From Bacillus sp. HMF5848 (GTDB taxonomy: Bacteria; Bacillota; Bacilli; Bacillales; HMF5848): a stretch of 64,000 nt of DNA. The position numbers and the translations under genes are program-made. Under the pieces are notes generated by a model, which searched no databases, was not told the DNA's origin, and was given only the letters and a program-made list of their open reading frames with translations. The stretch covers positions 1,465,501 to 1,529,500 of the forward strand of contig NZ_RWIV01000001.1 in NCBI RefSeq assembly GCF_003944835.1. The letters are read 5' to 3'. Position 1 is the stretch's first letter. Every line of letters starts with the position of its first letter. Below, in pieces: positions 18,157 through 27,402 of the stretch.

Positions 18157-18233
18157 GTATGATTTTTTCATAATGTCAATTAAGGAGCAGTTTGTTATAG
18201 CGGTGTATATGAAGACGTTTGATAAGCTAAAGG

Positions 18234-19016
18234 CTAGGCAGCAGCCTGCTTTTGCTTTGTTAGAAATTCCCGTATTAAGGAGTTAAAGCGGTCTTTCGCT
18301 TCGATTTTTGCAACGTGTCCGCAATTTCTCATAATAACGAACTCCGAGTGTGGTATGAGCTTGTGCATCCATAGTTGCACCCATACAGGTATAATAGCAT
18401 CGTATTGACAACCTATCACGAGTGTTGGGACTTTAATCTTCGGCAATAAGGATAGATTATTGACCTTTAAGCATGCTTGAAGAGATTGCTGAAACGCATC
18501 TGGATCCGGATTAAAGTATCGGGACATGTTTTTCGCAGTATCACCTTTCCATGAATACAAGCATAGCCGAGCAGCGCGCTCCTTTTGTTGTTGGCTTGTT
18601 AACATTTTTATATGTGGATGTTTTAGTACAGATAAAGTTTGTCCTAGAGCCTTTGGTACATAGTGCATAGTGCTAACTAGCAACAATGAGCGGCACATAG
18701 AGGGAGCTTGACGATAAATTTCCTGCGCTACAGCACCGCCCATTGATAAACCGCAAATATGAGCGCTTTGTATACGTAATTCCTTTAACAAGTTAATTAT
18801 ATCAGACGCAAAGTGTTCAATTGATATGTCTTTAAATGGTTTATGCTGCCCATGCCCTCGTAAATCAGGAATAATTAGCTCAAATTGGTCTTCTAATTCA
18901 AATTGGTTTAACCAGCCTTCTTTTATTTCACCTAGTCCGTGAATTAAAACAAGTGGCTCCCCAACACCAAAATGTAAATAAGGAACTCCAAAGCTACTTC
19001 TTTTTGATTTTTTCAT
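18234..19016 (-). CDS. Alpha/beta hydrolase, PHA-locus paralogue 2
   Basis: 260 residues, ATG preceded by AAAGGTGGG. It is nearly collinear with the hydrolase at 14475-15239: EPLVLIHGLGEIKEGW, PDLRGHGQ, nucleophile elbow GLSMGGAVAQEIYRQAP, acid GCQYDAIIPVW and the base His in NCGHVAKIEA are all conserved. The lid region between them (after residue 120) is the most diverged part, which suggests the two enzymes differ in substrate. No signal peptide, so it is intracellular. Placement next to phaR copy 2 mirrors paralogue 1 next to phaC. Confidence 0.8.
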   Translation of the reverse strand: MKKSKRSSFGVPYLHFGVGEPLVLIHGLGEIKEGWLNQFELEDQFELIIPDLRGHGQHKPFKDISIEHFASDIINLLKELRIQSAHICGLSMGGAVAQEIYRQAPSMCRSLLLVSTMHYVPKALGQTLSVLKHPHIKMLTSQQQKERAARLCLYSWKGDTAKNMSRYFNPDPDAFQQSLQACLKVNNLSLLPKIKVPTLVIGCQYDAIIPVWVQLWMHKLIPHSEFVIMRNCGHVAKIEAKDRFNSLIREFLTKQKQAAA

Positions 19017-19113
19017 AAAAACCCACCTTTAAAGTAATAAAGTCATTGGTTGAGGCGACTTTTGTTAATATGCATTATTGCCAAATTTTCTGTATGTAAA
19101 CGAAAGTAAAAAC

Positions 19114-19127
19114 TGAAAACGCTTGCA
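19114..19127. promoter_or_regulatory. Candidate cre (CcpA) site
   Basis: TGAAAACGCTTGCA matches the cre consensus at 13 of 14 positions. It lies about 100 bases upstream of the minus-strand hydrolase and 460 bases before the glycerate kinase. It may tie the hydrolase to carbon status. The rest of 19017-19587 holds a 12-base palindrome TTTGTTAACAAA (19182-19193) and no supported gene. Confidence 0.5.
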
Positions 19128-19517
19128 ATTATACCCGTAAGAGTAAGGAGGGTTTACTTACTTATATGAAAAAATAATCGGTTTGTTAACAAATTTGTCA
19201 CAAAATAGGCGAACGTGTAGAGTGTATGAGCACTAAACGTATTCTATGTATTTGGGAAGTATGGTTTTCTTCTATAATGTTAATAAGAGTTTTATAAGCT
19301 TAAAGTGAAAGAGTGCGGTTTGCGAGGGAGTGAAGGTTATATAAATGTAGAAACCCGGTCCTTTAGGTGTGGAAGTATCAGAAAGATGTTTCGAGAAGTG
19401 GTGAAATGCAGCAATAGGATGAAAAGCTTAACGATATACAACAACAGTCTGTAACAAGAAGATAAGATAACTCCAATACGTTATTTATACTTTCCTACAA
19501 AATGTCAGCTGGTTTCA

Positions 19518-19549
19518 AAGTATAATATAATTAAATGCTCATTATACTT
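19518..19549 (+). promoter_or_regulatory. Inverted repeat at the glycerate kinase promoter
   Basis: AAGTATAAT (19518-19526) and ATTATACTT (19541-19549) form a perfect nine-base inverted repeat with a 14-base spacer that contains TATAAT-like -10 boxes, about 40 bases before the start codon. It could be an operator. No good -35 is seen. Confidence 0.45.
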
Positions 19550-19587
19550 CACTATTTGGAGTAAAAAAGAATGAACGGTGGTGTATT

Positions 19588-20712
19588 ATGCGAATCATTA
19601 TAGCACCAGACTCTTTTAAAGGAAGTCTTTCTGCATTACAAGCCGGTGTTATTATTCATGATGCTTTTAAAATGGAGCTTCCGTTAGCTGATATGGAAGT
19701 AATTCCAATGGCAGATGGAGGGGAAGGTACGTTAGAAAATGTAGTGTATGCAGCAGGGGGACAGCTTTTACAATGTGAGGTAACGGGTCCATTAGGATCA
19801 AAAATAATGGCAAAGTATGGAATTCTAAGAGACAACAAAACAGTAGTAATAGAAATAGCTCAAATAGCAGGTTTGACTCTTGTACGTAGCGATAAACGCA
19901 ACCCTCTGCATACAACGACATATGGAATTGGTGAGGTGATTAAGCTCGCTATTCATGAAGGGTATAGAAAGTTTTTAATTGGTTTAGGAGGAAGTGCCAC
20001 AAATGATGGTGGCTTAGGGATGCTTCAAGCGTTAGGTGTATCATTCTATAATAAAGATAATCTACATGTGTTGCCCTTTGGCTATTCTGTTGCAAAAGTC
20101 ACTGGAGTTGATTACACGACTATGATGCCTGAAGTAAAAGAGTGTGTGTTTGAGATTGCTAGTGATGTAGATAATCCTTTATGTGGTGTTAAAGGCGCTT
20201 CTGCCACCTTCGGGCCGCAAAAAGGTGCCACACCTGATATGGTCCTTCAATTAGATAGTGCTTTAGCAAATTACGCTTCTATTATAGAAGAACACCTTGG
20301 GAGAAGCATGCAATTTAAAGGGGGCGCAGGGGCAGCTGGTGGGCTTGGTTTTGCTTTTTTAACGCTTGGGGCAGAAATTGTATCAGGGGCAGAGCTTGTC
20401 GCTAAAGCTTCTATGTTACCTGAAAAAATAAAACAAGCAGATTGGATTATTACGGGAGAAGGACAGAGTGATTATCAAACATTGTTCGGAAAAGTACCTG
20501 GGTACATTGGAAAAGAAGCGAGCAAACATAATGTTAAAGCAATATTAGTTTCTGGTAGCCTGGGGAAAGGATATGAGGATCTATATAATTACTTTGTGAG
20601 CTGTGAATCAATAGCGGTCGGTCCGTCAAGCTTACAGGAATGTATCAATCATGCAGAAAGTCTTCTGTTTAAAAAGGCTCGAAACATCGCGAGAATGTTA
20701 AATACAAAATAA
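19588..20712 (+). CDS. glxK: Glycerate kinase (GlxK/GarK family)
   Basis: Phosphorylates D-glycerate with ATP to 2- or 3-phosphoglycerate. 374 residues, the usual family length. Family signatures are the N-terminal IIAPDSFKGSLSALQAG, PMADGGEGTLENV, the glycine loop IGLGGSATNDGGLGMLQALG, the region GPQKGATPDMV and the C-terminal ITGEGQSDYQTLFGKVP. The ORF starts with ATG after a GGTGGTG stretch. It stands as a single gene with its own terminator. In bacilli it serves glycerate or glyoxylate assimilation; no partner genes lie alongside. Confidence 0.92.
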   Translation: MRIIIAPDSFKGSLSALQAGVIIHDAFKMELPLADMEVIPMADGGEGTLENVVYAAGGQLLQCEVTGPLGSKIMAKYGILRDNKTVVIEIAQIAGLTLVRSDKRNPLHTTTYGIGEVIKLAIHEGYRKFLIGLGGSATNDGGLGMLQALGVSFYNKDNLHVLPFGYSVAKVTGVDYTTMMPEVKECVFEIASDVDNPLCGVKGASATFGPQKGATPDMVLQLDSALANYASIIEEHLGRSMQFKGGAGAAGGLGFAFLTLGAEIVSGAELVAKASMLPEKIKQADWIITGEGQSDYQTLFGKVPGYIGKEASKHNVKAILVSGSLGKGYEDLYNYFVSCESIAVGPSSLQECINHAESLLFKKARNIARMLNTK

Positions 20713-20724
20713 GTAATGTTAATA

Positions 20725-20757
20725 AAAACCCTGGCTCAAGCTTGAGCCAGGGTTTTC
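20725..20757 (+). terminator. Terminator after glycerate kinase
   Basis: AAAACCCTGGCTCAAG pairs perfectly with CTTGAGCCAGGGTTTT, an uninterrupted palindrome with T-rich ends on both strands. Confidence 0.85.
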
Positions 20758-20873
20758 ATGCAGTAAAATCCAGGAGAGAAAAGAAAAAGTTCAGAAGTTC
20801 ACAAAATATACGAATAATTATATTTTAAAAATTCCGAAAATATATTATAATGCCACAAAAGGGAGGGTTTCAG

Positions 20874-21740
20874 ATGAACAATCAGCCACAAGAAACTAAA
20901 AATCTAGCAAGGTTACTTATTTCTTGTCCGGATAAAACGGGAATTATTTCACAAGTATCAACTTTTTTATTTCAACAAGGTGCTAATATAATGGACTCTG
21001 ACCAGCATACAACTGAGGAAGGACAATTTTTCTGGCGATTGGAATTTGAGTTTGGGCACGATTCTCTCAGGAAGCTCACAGAAGAGTTTAGTTACATTGC
21101 AAAGACTGCCTCCATGAAGTGGACAATGAAGCTAAGCAGTGAACGAAAGCGTATAGCGTTATTTGTGACAAAAGAAGATCATTGTTTATTAGAATTGTTG
21201 TATGAATGGCAAGCAGGAGATTTACAGGCGGATATTTGTGCTATTGTGAGTAATCATCAATCCCTAAAGCTGTATGCAGATCAAGTACATATACCGTTTT
21301 ATTACATTCCGGTTGCTAAGGATACGAAGTGGGAATGCGAGCAAGAGCAGTTAGCCATATTACGTGAAAATAATATTGATACGATCGTACTTGCAAAATA
21401 TATGCAAATTCTTTCGCCAACCTTTGTTGCACAGTTTCCTAATCAGATCATTAACATCCATCATTCTTTTTTACCGGCTTTTGTTGGAGCGCGCCCGTAT
21501 GAGCAGGCTTTTCATAGAGGGGTAAAGCTTATAGGTGCAACTTCGCATTATGTAACGAATGATTTAGATGAAGGTCCTATTATAGAACAAGGGGTAGATA
21601 GGGTTACACACAAACATAGTGTTGCACAATTAAAGCGCATTGGGAAAAACATAGAAAGAACAGTTTTAGCAAAAGCTGTGAAATGGCATGTAGAGGACCG
21701 AGTCATTGTGCACGGTAATAAAACAATTGTATTCACATAG
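20874..21740 (+). CDS. purU: Formyltetrahydrofolate deformylase
   Basis: Hydrolyses 10-formyl-THF to formate and THF, balancing one-carbon pools and supplying formate for purine synthesis. ATG 20874 is used because GGGAGGG lies six bases upstream; the upstream ATG at 20850 precedes that site. 288 residues. An N-terminal ACT-type regulatory domain (LARLLISCPDKTGIISQVSTFLFQQGANI) is followed by a formyl-transferase fold with the catalytic HHSFLPAFVGARPY and GATSHYVTNDLDEGPII motifs, in which the Asn-His-Asp set of this family is intact. It is followed closely by a MATE transporter gene, about 75 bases on. Confidence 0.95.
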   Translation: MNNQPQETKNLARLLISCPDKTGIISQVSTFLFQQGANIMDSDQHTTEEGQFFWRLEFEFGHDSLRKLTEEFSYIAKTASMKWTMKLSSERKRIALFVTKEDHCLLELLYEWQAGDLQADICAIVSNHQSLKLYADQVHIPFYYIPVAKDTKWECEQEQLAILRENNIDTIVLAKYMQILSPTFVAQFPNQIINIHHSFLPAFVGARPYEQAFHRGVKLIGATSHYVTNDLDEGPIIEQGVDRVTHKHSVAQLKRIGKNIERTVLAKAVKWHVEDRVIVHGNKTIVFT

Positions 21741-21816
21741 AAAAAATAACTGCAAATATACAGTAAATAGAATATAATTAGGTTTGCGAAACAATCTGAC
21801 ATTAGGAGTACATCAC

Positions 21817-23184
21817 ATGGAGCAAACCTTTTCTATTTCAGAAAAAATCAAACAAATTATAATTCTACTTATTCCGATTTTAATTACACAGCTAGGCATG
21901 TTTTCTATGGTTCTTTTTAATACAATCATGTCAGGAAAGTATAATCCATCCGATTTAGCAGGGGTTGCTATAGGCTCAGCTGTTTGGACACCGATTTTTA
22001 CCGGGCTAAGCGGTATATTATTAGCTGTATCCCCTATAGCTGCTCAATACTTTGGTGAAAAAAGAAACCGTGATGTATCACTAGTGGTAACTAATGGTAT
22101 ATATTTAGCGCTAGGCATTGCTGTAGCAGTCATATTGCTTGGTGCCATTTTATTAAACCCAATATTAAATAATATGGACCTAGACGATAACGTACGGATA
22201 ACTGCGTATAAATACTTAGTTGGCTTAAGCTTTGGAATTATCCCCTTGTTTATATTTAACGTGCTACGTTCGTTTGTATATGCATTAGGGAAAACACGAG
22301 TGGTAATGGTGATCTTACTAGTCGTACTACCCATTAACTTCCTATTAAATTATGTATTTATCTTTGGGAATTGGGGGGTACCCGAGCTTGGTGGTGCAGG
22401 TGCTGGATATGCTACATCAATTACTTATTGGCTAATTTTAATATTAACTCTTATTTATATAAAAAATCACGAGATATTTAACCAATATGTTAGTCTAAAA
22501 TACTTCCGTTCTTTTTCCTGGAGTAAATGCTTAGAAATTTTAAAAATAGGAGTCCCTATGGGGTTATCTATTTTTTTTGAAACAAGTATGTTTGCCGTTG
22601 TTACTATTTTGATTAGTAAATATAATGTTACAACTATAGCAGCCTACCAATCTGCTTTAAATATTGTCTCATTTTTATATATGATTCCATTAAGTATTTC
22701 AATGGCTTTAACTGTTCTCGTAGGGTACGAGGTCGGTGCTAAAAGGCAGAAGGATGCACGTGCCTACAGCTGGCTTGGTATTGGTTTATCTGTTGTAATC
22801 GCGTTAAGTACAGGACTTTTTGTAGTGTTGTTTCGCTATCAAGTCGCTGGTTTTTATTCAAATGAAGAGGCTGTTATTCAACTAATCGGTCACTTTCTTA
22901 TTTATGCGATATTTTTTCAGATATCTGATGCTATTCAAGCAACAGCTCAAGCTGCCCTACGTGGGTATAAAGATGTTAATGTGTCTTTTGTGATGACCCT
23001 CATTGCTTATTGGATTATCTGTATTCCTTTAGGTTATGTGCTTGCTCATTATACAAGCTTAGGCGCAACAGGCTACTGGATTGGTCTAACTGTCGGCTTG
23101 TTAGTGGCTGGTGTTTGTTTGTCGCTAAGATTAGTGTACGTTCAAAAAAAGACATTACACTACGGAAATGGCTGCATAGGATAA
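21817..23184 (+). CDS. MATE-family efflux transporter
   Basis: A 455-residue membrane protein with about twelve helices in two related halves. ATG 21817 follows AGGAG at eight bases; an upstream TTG at 21784 lacks a site. Family features are ITQLGMFSMVLFNTIMSGKYNPSDLAGVAIGSAVW near the N terminus and the mirrored GVPMGLSIFFETSMFAVVTILISKY at about residue 255. MATE pumps expel cationic drugs or metabolites using Na+ or H+ gradients. The substrate is not predictable. A terminator follows 17 bases after the stop. Confidence 0.88.
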   Translation: MEQTFSISEKIKQIIILLIPILITQLGMFSMVLFNTIMSGKYNPSDLAGVAIGSAVWTPIFTGLSGILLAVSPIAAQYFGEKRNRDVSLVVTNGIYLALGIAVAVILLGAILLNPILNNMDLDDNVRITAYKYLVGLSFGIIPLFIFNVLRSFVYALGKTRVVMVILLVVLPINFLLNYVFIFGNWGVPELGGAGAGYATSITYWLILILTLIYIKNHEIFNQYVSLKYFRSFSWSKCLEILKIGVPMGLSIFFETSMFAVVTILISKYNVTTIAAYQSALNIVSFLYMIPLSISMALTVLVGYEVGAKRQKDARAYSWLGIGLSVVIALSTGLFVVLFRYQVAGFYSNEEAVIQLIGHFLIYAIFFQISDAIQATAQAALRGYKDVNVSFVMTLIAYWIICIPLGYVLAHYTSLGATGYWIGLTVGLLVAGVCLSLRLVYVQKKTLHYGNGCIG

Positions 23185-23201
23185 ATACTTTGTAAATTGC
23201 G

Positions 23202-23246
23202 AAAAGCTACTTAAGTAAAAATACCTTAAGTAGCTTTTTCTTTTTT
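23202..23246 (+). terminator. Terminator after the MATE gene
   Basis: AAAAGCTACTTAAG pairs with CTTAAGTAGCTTTT, followed by TCTTTTTTG. It may also serve the convergent RND gene. Confidence 0.85.
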
Positions 23247-23316
23247 GTAATGTTTTGTTTTAAATAAAATCAAGAAGGTGCGAATTGCAAGACTCCTTTA
23301 AAAGAAATTATAGTAA

Positions 23317-26300
23317 TTATTCTATTTCATTCACAGTGCTCGCACTTGGCCGTAATCGCCGTAATGTTAAGTAAAAAGCAGGAACAAGAATTAGTGTCAA
23401 GGCAGTAGAGAACATTAGACCAGAGACGATTGAAATGGCCAACGGCTTAAACAATACGTCACCATTAATGGCAATCGGTAACAAAGCCACAATCGATGTA
23501 AGTGATGTTAATATAATCGGTCGGATGCGTGCACGTCCGGCATCAACAATAGCGTCACCAATATTATATCCATCACGAAGACGTTGCTCGAAAAATTCTA
23601 TTAAAATGATGGAGTTTCTTACAGATACCCCGGACAGAGACACAATACCTAAAACGGCTAAAAAGCTTAAAGGGGTATTCGTAAAAAACAACCCTAAAAT
23701 GGCACCTGTTGTTGACAAAAATACAGAACTTAAAATCAAAAATGGCATTGATAGTGAATTGAATTGAACAACAATAACTAAATAAATTAGAAATAATACG
23801 ATAATAAATAGCTTTGTTACCTCAATAAAGAAATCTGTTCGTTCAGAGGTTTCCCCACCAACTACGAGTGTGTAATCCATTGCAAGTGAATCCTTTACAT
23901 CATCAGCTAGAGCCAGTGCTTTATCTTCAAAGTTAGATTCAACATCGTTCTTTGGATACGCTCGTAAAAGAATAGTGCGTTCTCCGTTTTTATGTGGGAT
24001 TTGCTGCAACTGAGATGATTCAACCTCCGTGACAATACTATCAAGAGTAATCGTAGCTGTATTAGCATTTCGCACAGGTATCTCCATTAATGATAAGTCT
24101 ACTTCATTAAAGCTCGTTTGTACTTCCAACTTTAAATCTCTTCGTTCAACTCCGTCATCAAAAGTTCCGAGCGGAATACCTTGATGAGCAAGTTGTAGCT
24201 GTTCACTTACGACTTGTGTAGAAATACCGTAATAAGTTAACAGTGAACGGTCTAAATCGTAATGAATAACAGGCTGTGGTGTACCAACATCAAGAGTAAC
24301 TAGTTTCGTTTCGTCGAGCTCTTCAAATTGATATTTCAGTGTATCTGCTATATCTGATAGGACAGCCATATTTGGTCCACTAATTTCGATCGCGACTGGG
24401 GCACCAACTGGAGGGCCAGCTTCAATACGCTCGAACAATAGTACAGCCTCGGGATACATGTCTCGTAGCTTTTGCTCCCAATTTGCAAGCATGTCTGAAG
24501 TGGACGAGATGTCTTTGTTTACACGAACAATGAGTTGCCCAGTATTTCCCCCTGTGTTAGAAATGATAGATGTAAATAAGCCAGGGTGCCCGGTACCTGC
24601 AAACACAGCTGTTTCTCTAATGGTCTCATCCTGCAGAATTGTATTTTCCATTTCTTGTAGGTTCTCAAAAGTTGTTTCTAATAGTGTGCCGTTTGGGAAT
24701 GTAGCGGTAATGGTCACTTCCTCACGGTCAGCTGCTGGGAAAAACTCAAATGGAATCTTAGTTCCTAATGATGCTAATAGTACACAAGCTAGCAAACCGA
24801 CAATACTTACAATAACCGGTCGTTTTATGATACCTTTTAAAACCTTTTCCGAATAAAATGCCTCTAACTTTAAAAACGGTTTGTGTAACAATCCACCTGA
24901 GAATCGTTTTGTTTGTTCTTTTTTTACGCGTCTCTTTTGAGTCCAATACGTAATGATTGGTATAAATGTTAGAGCCATTATAGTCGAGCCGATAATGGTG
25001 AAGATTAGTCCTGTCGGTAAAGCTCGGATAAAGCTACCTCCACTCCCTGATAAGAAGGTAAGTGGGAAAAAGCTAAACACAATCATTAAGGAGGATGTAA
25101 TGATAGAATAGCGAATCTCCCTAATGCCGTTCACCGCTCCTGTGAAGGGACGATCACCTAATAAATAACGTCTCTGTATATTTTCGTTTGCCACAATTGC
25201 ATCATCTACAAGTATTCCTATTGCAATGATCATTCCTATAATGGAAATTTGGTTTAAATCAACCCCCATATATGGAACCGGGATTAATCCTATTAATATT
25301 GATAAAGGTATTGATACTGCCACTAAAATAGCCGCTGCCGGTGATAAACCTAATAGCATAATAGCGACAACCGCCAAAATAGAAATAGCAAAAGAAGCAG
25401 TTAAATTATTAAATACATCCTCTACTAATTCACTTTGAATATAAAAAGGTTCCACAGAATATGTATCAGGGATTTCTTTTGACAGCTGATTAATTACTGG
25501 TGTAATACTTGCTTGTAATGACGGTATATCCACGCCTTTTTTAGCAAGGATTGTGAAGGATATAGCCGGCTTACCTTTATAAGTAACTAAATCTACGGTT
25601 TCTTTAGGGACAATAGCTACCTTACCTAGTTGACCTACTGTTATAGGTAGACTCGCGTTATTAAGCCCAACAATCACTTTTTCAATATCTGCAACTGATT
25701 GGTACGTATTTAAATCGAGTAAATAGGATTGATTATTCTTCTCTTGCTTTCCGATAGAATTCGGCGCAAATTCACTCTGAATCGCTTGAATAACCTGACC
25801 GGCTTGGATGCCATTCGTTTTTAAAGCAACAGCATTCAGTGAGATAACAATTTCTTCGTCAGTAACTCCTTTAACTTGAACCTTTTCAACCCCAGAAATA
25901 GCAGTAATTTTTTCTTCCCATCGTTCCATTTCTTGTTTTAATTGAGCTAGAACTGCATGATTGTTTGTTGTAATCATATATGATGCAACAGCAGAGGGGC
26001 TTAAACCTGTATTTACATCAGGTTCCTGCGCCTGGTCAGGGAATTGTAAAGCTGCGTCAGATACTTTCTGTTGTAAGTCTGAAAAAACAGCATCTTTGTT
26101 TATGTTGTCTTCAAACTCTAACACAATATTTGAGAATCCTTGTGCAGATGTGGACGACATGTCCTTTAACCCATCAAGGTCTTCTATTCTCTCCTCAATA
26201 ATATTGGTAACGTTACGCTCAACCTCATCAGGTGAGGCCCCGGGATATACCGTTTTAACTGTTGCAACGTTTGGCATAATTTCTGGTACATCTCGTTGTG

Positions 26301-26391
26301 GTAATTGAAAAAAAGTTAAAAGACCTATAAGTATAAGTAACAAAAGAAAAATCATAACAATTTTAGAACGTTTTAAAACCCATTCCATCAT
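23317..26391 (-). CDS. RND-family efflux pump, SwrC/AcrB-like
   Basis: A 1024-residue proton-driven exporter of the HAE1 class. The layout is TM1 (about residues 12-30), a large extracytoplasmic domain, a cluster of helices (about 335-480), a second extracytoplasmic domain and a closing helix cluster (about 855-1010). In TM4, GILVDDAIVANENI supplies the paired Asp residues that relay protons. Gram-positive members such as SwrC act without an outer-membrane channel, and no adaptor gene is adjacent. Two Met codons lie at the start (26391 or 26388) after GAGGTGA; the second has better spacing. Substrate may be a surfactant or drug. Confidence 0.9.
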   Translation of the reverse strand: MMEWVLKRSKIVMIFLLLLILIGLLTFFQLPQRDVPEIMPNVATVKTVYPGASPDEVERNVTNIIEERIEDLDGLKDMSSTSAQGFSNIVLEFEDNINKDAVFSDLQQKVSDAALQFPDQAQEPDVNTGLSPSAVASYMITTNNHAVLAQLKQEMERWEEKITAISGVEKVQVKGVTDEEIVISLNAVALKTNGIQAGQVIQAIQSEFAPNSIGKQEKNNQSYLLDLNTYQSVADIEKVIVGLNNASLPITVGQLGKVAIVPKETVDLVTYKGKPAISFTILAKKGVDIPSLQASITPVINQLSKEIPDTYSVEPFYIQSELVEDVFNNLTASFAISILAVVAIMLLGLSPAAAILVAVSIPLSILIGLIPVPYMGVDLNQISIIGMIIAIGILVDDAIVANENIQRRYLLGDRPFTGAVNGIREIRYSIITSSLMIVFSFFPLTFLSGSGGSFIRALPTGLIFTIIGSTIMALTFIPIITYWTQKRRVKKEQTKRFSGGLLHKPFLKLEAFYSEKVLKGIIKRPVIVSIVGLLACVLLASLGTKIPFEFFPAADREEVTITATFPNGTLLETTFENLQEMENTILQDETIRETAVFAGTGHPGLFTSIISNTGGNTGQLIVRVNKDISSTSDMLANWEQKLRDMYPEAVLLFERIEAGPPVGAPVAIEISGPNMAVLSDIADTLKYQFEELDETKLVTLDVGTPQPVIHYDLDRSLLTYYGISTQVVSEQLQLAHQGIPLGTFDDGVERRDLKLEVQTSFNEVDLSLMEIPVRNANTATITLDSIVTEVESSQLQQIPHKNGERTILLRAYPKNDVESNFEDKALALADDVKDSLAMDYTLVVGGETSERTDFFIEVTKLFIIVLFLIYLVIVVQFNSLSMPFLILSSVFLSTTGAILGLFFTNTPLSFLAVLGIVSLSGVSVRNSIILIEFFEQRLRDGYNIGDAIVDAGRARIRPIILTSLTSIVALLPIAINGDVLFKPLAISIVSGLMFSTALTLILVPAFYLTLRRLRPSASTVNEIE

Positions 26392-26610
26392 TTCACCTCA
26401 TTCAAGATTAGCCTCTATTCTGTTTATTTATATACAGTTTTCAGTTTGGTTAATTAGCTAAAGCATATGGTAGAGGGCTAGTTAATGTCAATTTATAAGT
26501 GCTAACTATTACTTGATTTAATAAGACCAAATCAAACATGTATGTCAAAGTATGAATGCGTATCAACGGCTACTTAGTATTAAAGGTGGTAATTTGATAA
26601 TTTAGACATT

Positions 26611-26826
26611 ATGCTTATAGGGCTATCAGCCATAGCTTTGGCGTCGGTACATGATTTGCTTATGTACTTAGGAGAAGGTGAGCTTGGTTTTCGTGAAATG
26701 ATAGGTATAACAGCGGTAGCATCTATGGTGATCGCTGCATTAGTCGGGATTATATTATCGAAGAAAAAAACTCCAAATCTTTACGTACCGTCCACATTGC
26801 GATTCTCATCTTTACTACTATTTTGA
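26611..26826 (+). CDS. Small hydrophobic ORF, uncertain
   Basis: A 71-residue frame with two hydrophobic segments (about residues 1-20 and 30-50) joined by HDLLMYLGEGELGFRE, then a basic tail KKKTPN. The amino-acid make-up looks protein-like, but the AAAGGTGGT ribosome-like site is about 20 bases away and no close site precedes the ATG, so this may be a remnant of a longer membrane protein. A terminator hairpin follows about 40 bases later. Confidence 0.4.
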   Translation: MLIGLSAIALASVHDLLMYLGEGELGFREMIGITAVASMVIAALVGIILSKKKTPNLYVPSTLRFSSLLLF

Positions 26827-26867
26827 GTGTTTCACATTTATTGGCATCTTAGTATGTAATCATGATT

Positions 26868-26896
26868 AAAAGCGCAAGAAGCTCTTGCGCTTTTTT
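26868..26896. terminator. Bidirectional terminator
   Basis: AAAAGCGCAAGA pairs with TCTTGCGCTTTTTT around a three-base loop. It ends the thioesterase gene on the minus strand and any plus-strand transcript. Confidence 0.85.
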
Positions 26897-26905
26897 GAAT
26901 AGTAT

Positions 26906-27331
26906 TTAATATCCTTCAAATATAGCTATTTTTTCTTTGATCGTGTCTGGTAGCGGAGCTGAAGATCCATTTTTTTCATCGTAGTTCACGTAAACTATCT
27001 CGGCGTCAATTAACTCTTCTTGATTGCGTGTTATTTTATAGGTCATTGTAAAGCTTGAATTTCCAATATGTGTTGTACGAGCGTGTATTTGTAACAGATC
27101 ATCTAATTTCGCAGAGCTTTTGTAGTGAATAGTACTTTTAACAAGTACGGGATTAAATGGTACTTTATGCAGTCCTTGGACCCAATCACAGCCTAATAAA
27201 TTCCGAAAATACTCTGTCATTGCTACATCAATATAAGTTAAGTAATGAGCATTAAAGACGATTTTTTGCCCATCTATTTCTGAGTAGCGTACTCGTAATT
27301 CGTATGAAAATTTAAAACCAGGATAACTCAC
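26906..27331 (-). CDS. Acyl-CoA thioesterase, hotdog fold (4HBT type)
   Basis: 141 residues starting at GTG 27331. Motif VRYSEIDGQKIVFNAHYLTYIDVAMTEYF near residues 13-42 is the YbgC/FadM active-site region; the usual catalytic Asp sits in SEIDGQ. Cleaves acyl-CoA thioesters in the cytoplasm. Chain length cannot be inferred. The ATG-like triplet nearby runs into a stop, which supports the GTG start; its ribosome site (AAGGGATGAG) is somewhat far. The next gene upstream on the same strand is a formamidase, with a 70-base gap. Confidence 0.82.
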   Translation of the reverse strand: MSYPGFKFSYELRVRYSEIDGQKIVFNAHYLTYIDVAMTEYFRNLLGCDWVQGLHKVPFNPVLVKSTIHYKSSAKLDDLLQIHARTTHIGNSSFTMTYKITRNQEELIDAEIVYVNYDEKNGSSAPLPDTIKEKIAIFEGY

Positions 27332-27402
27332 ACTATCTCATCCCTTCATCAATTAACTGACCATAGTTCATGAAAGCGCCTGCGTAAGTTCTGAAAGAAC
27401 CG

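Noticed and set aside
19300-19456. Open frame of roughly 50 codons upstream of the glycerate kinase
   Set aside because: No start codon with a ribosome site; sequence looks like chance opening in AT-rich DNA.
23435-25438. Several plus-strand frames opposite the RND pump
   Set aside because: All lie in other frames of a strong coding region and have no ribosome sites.
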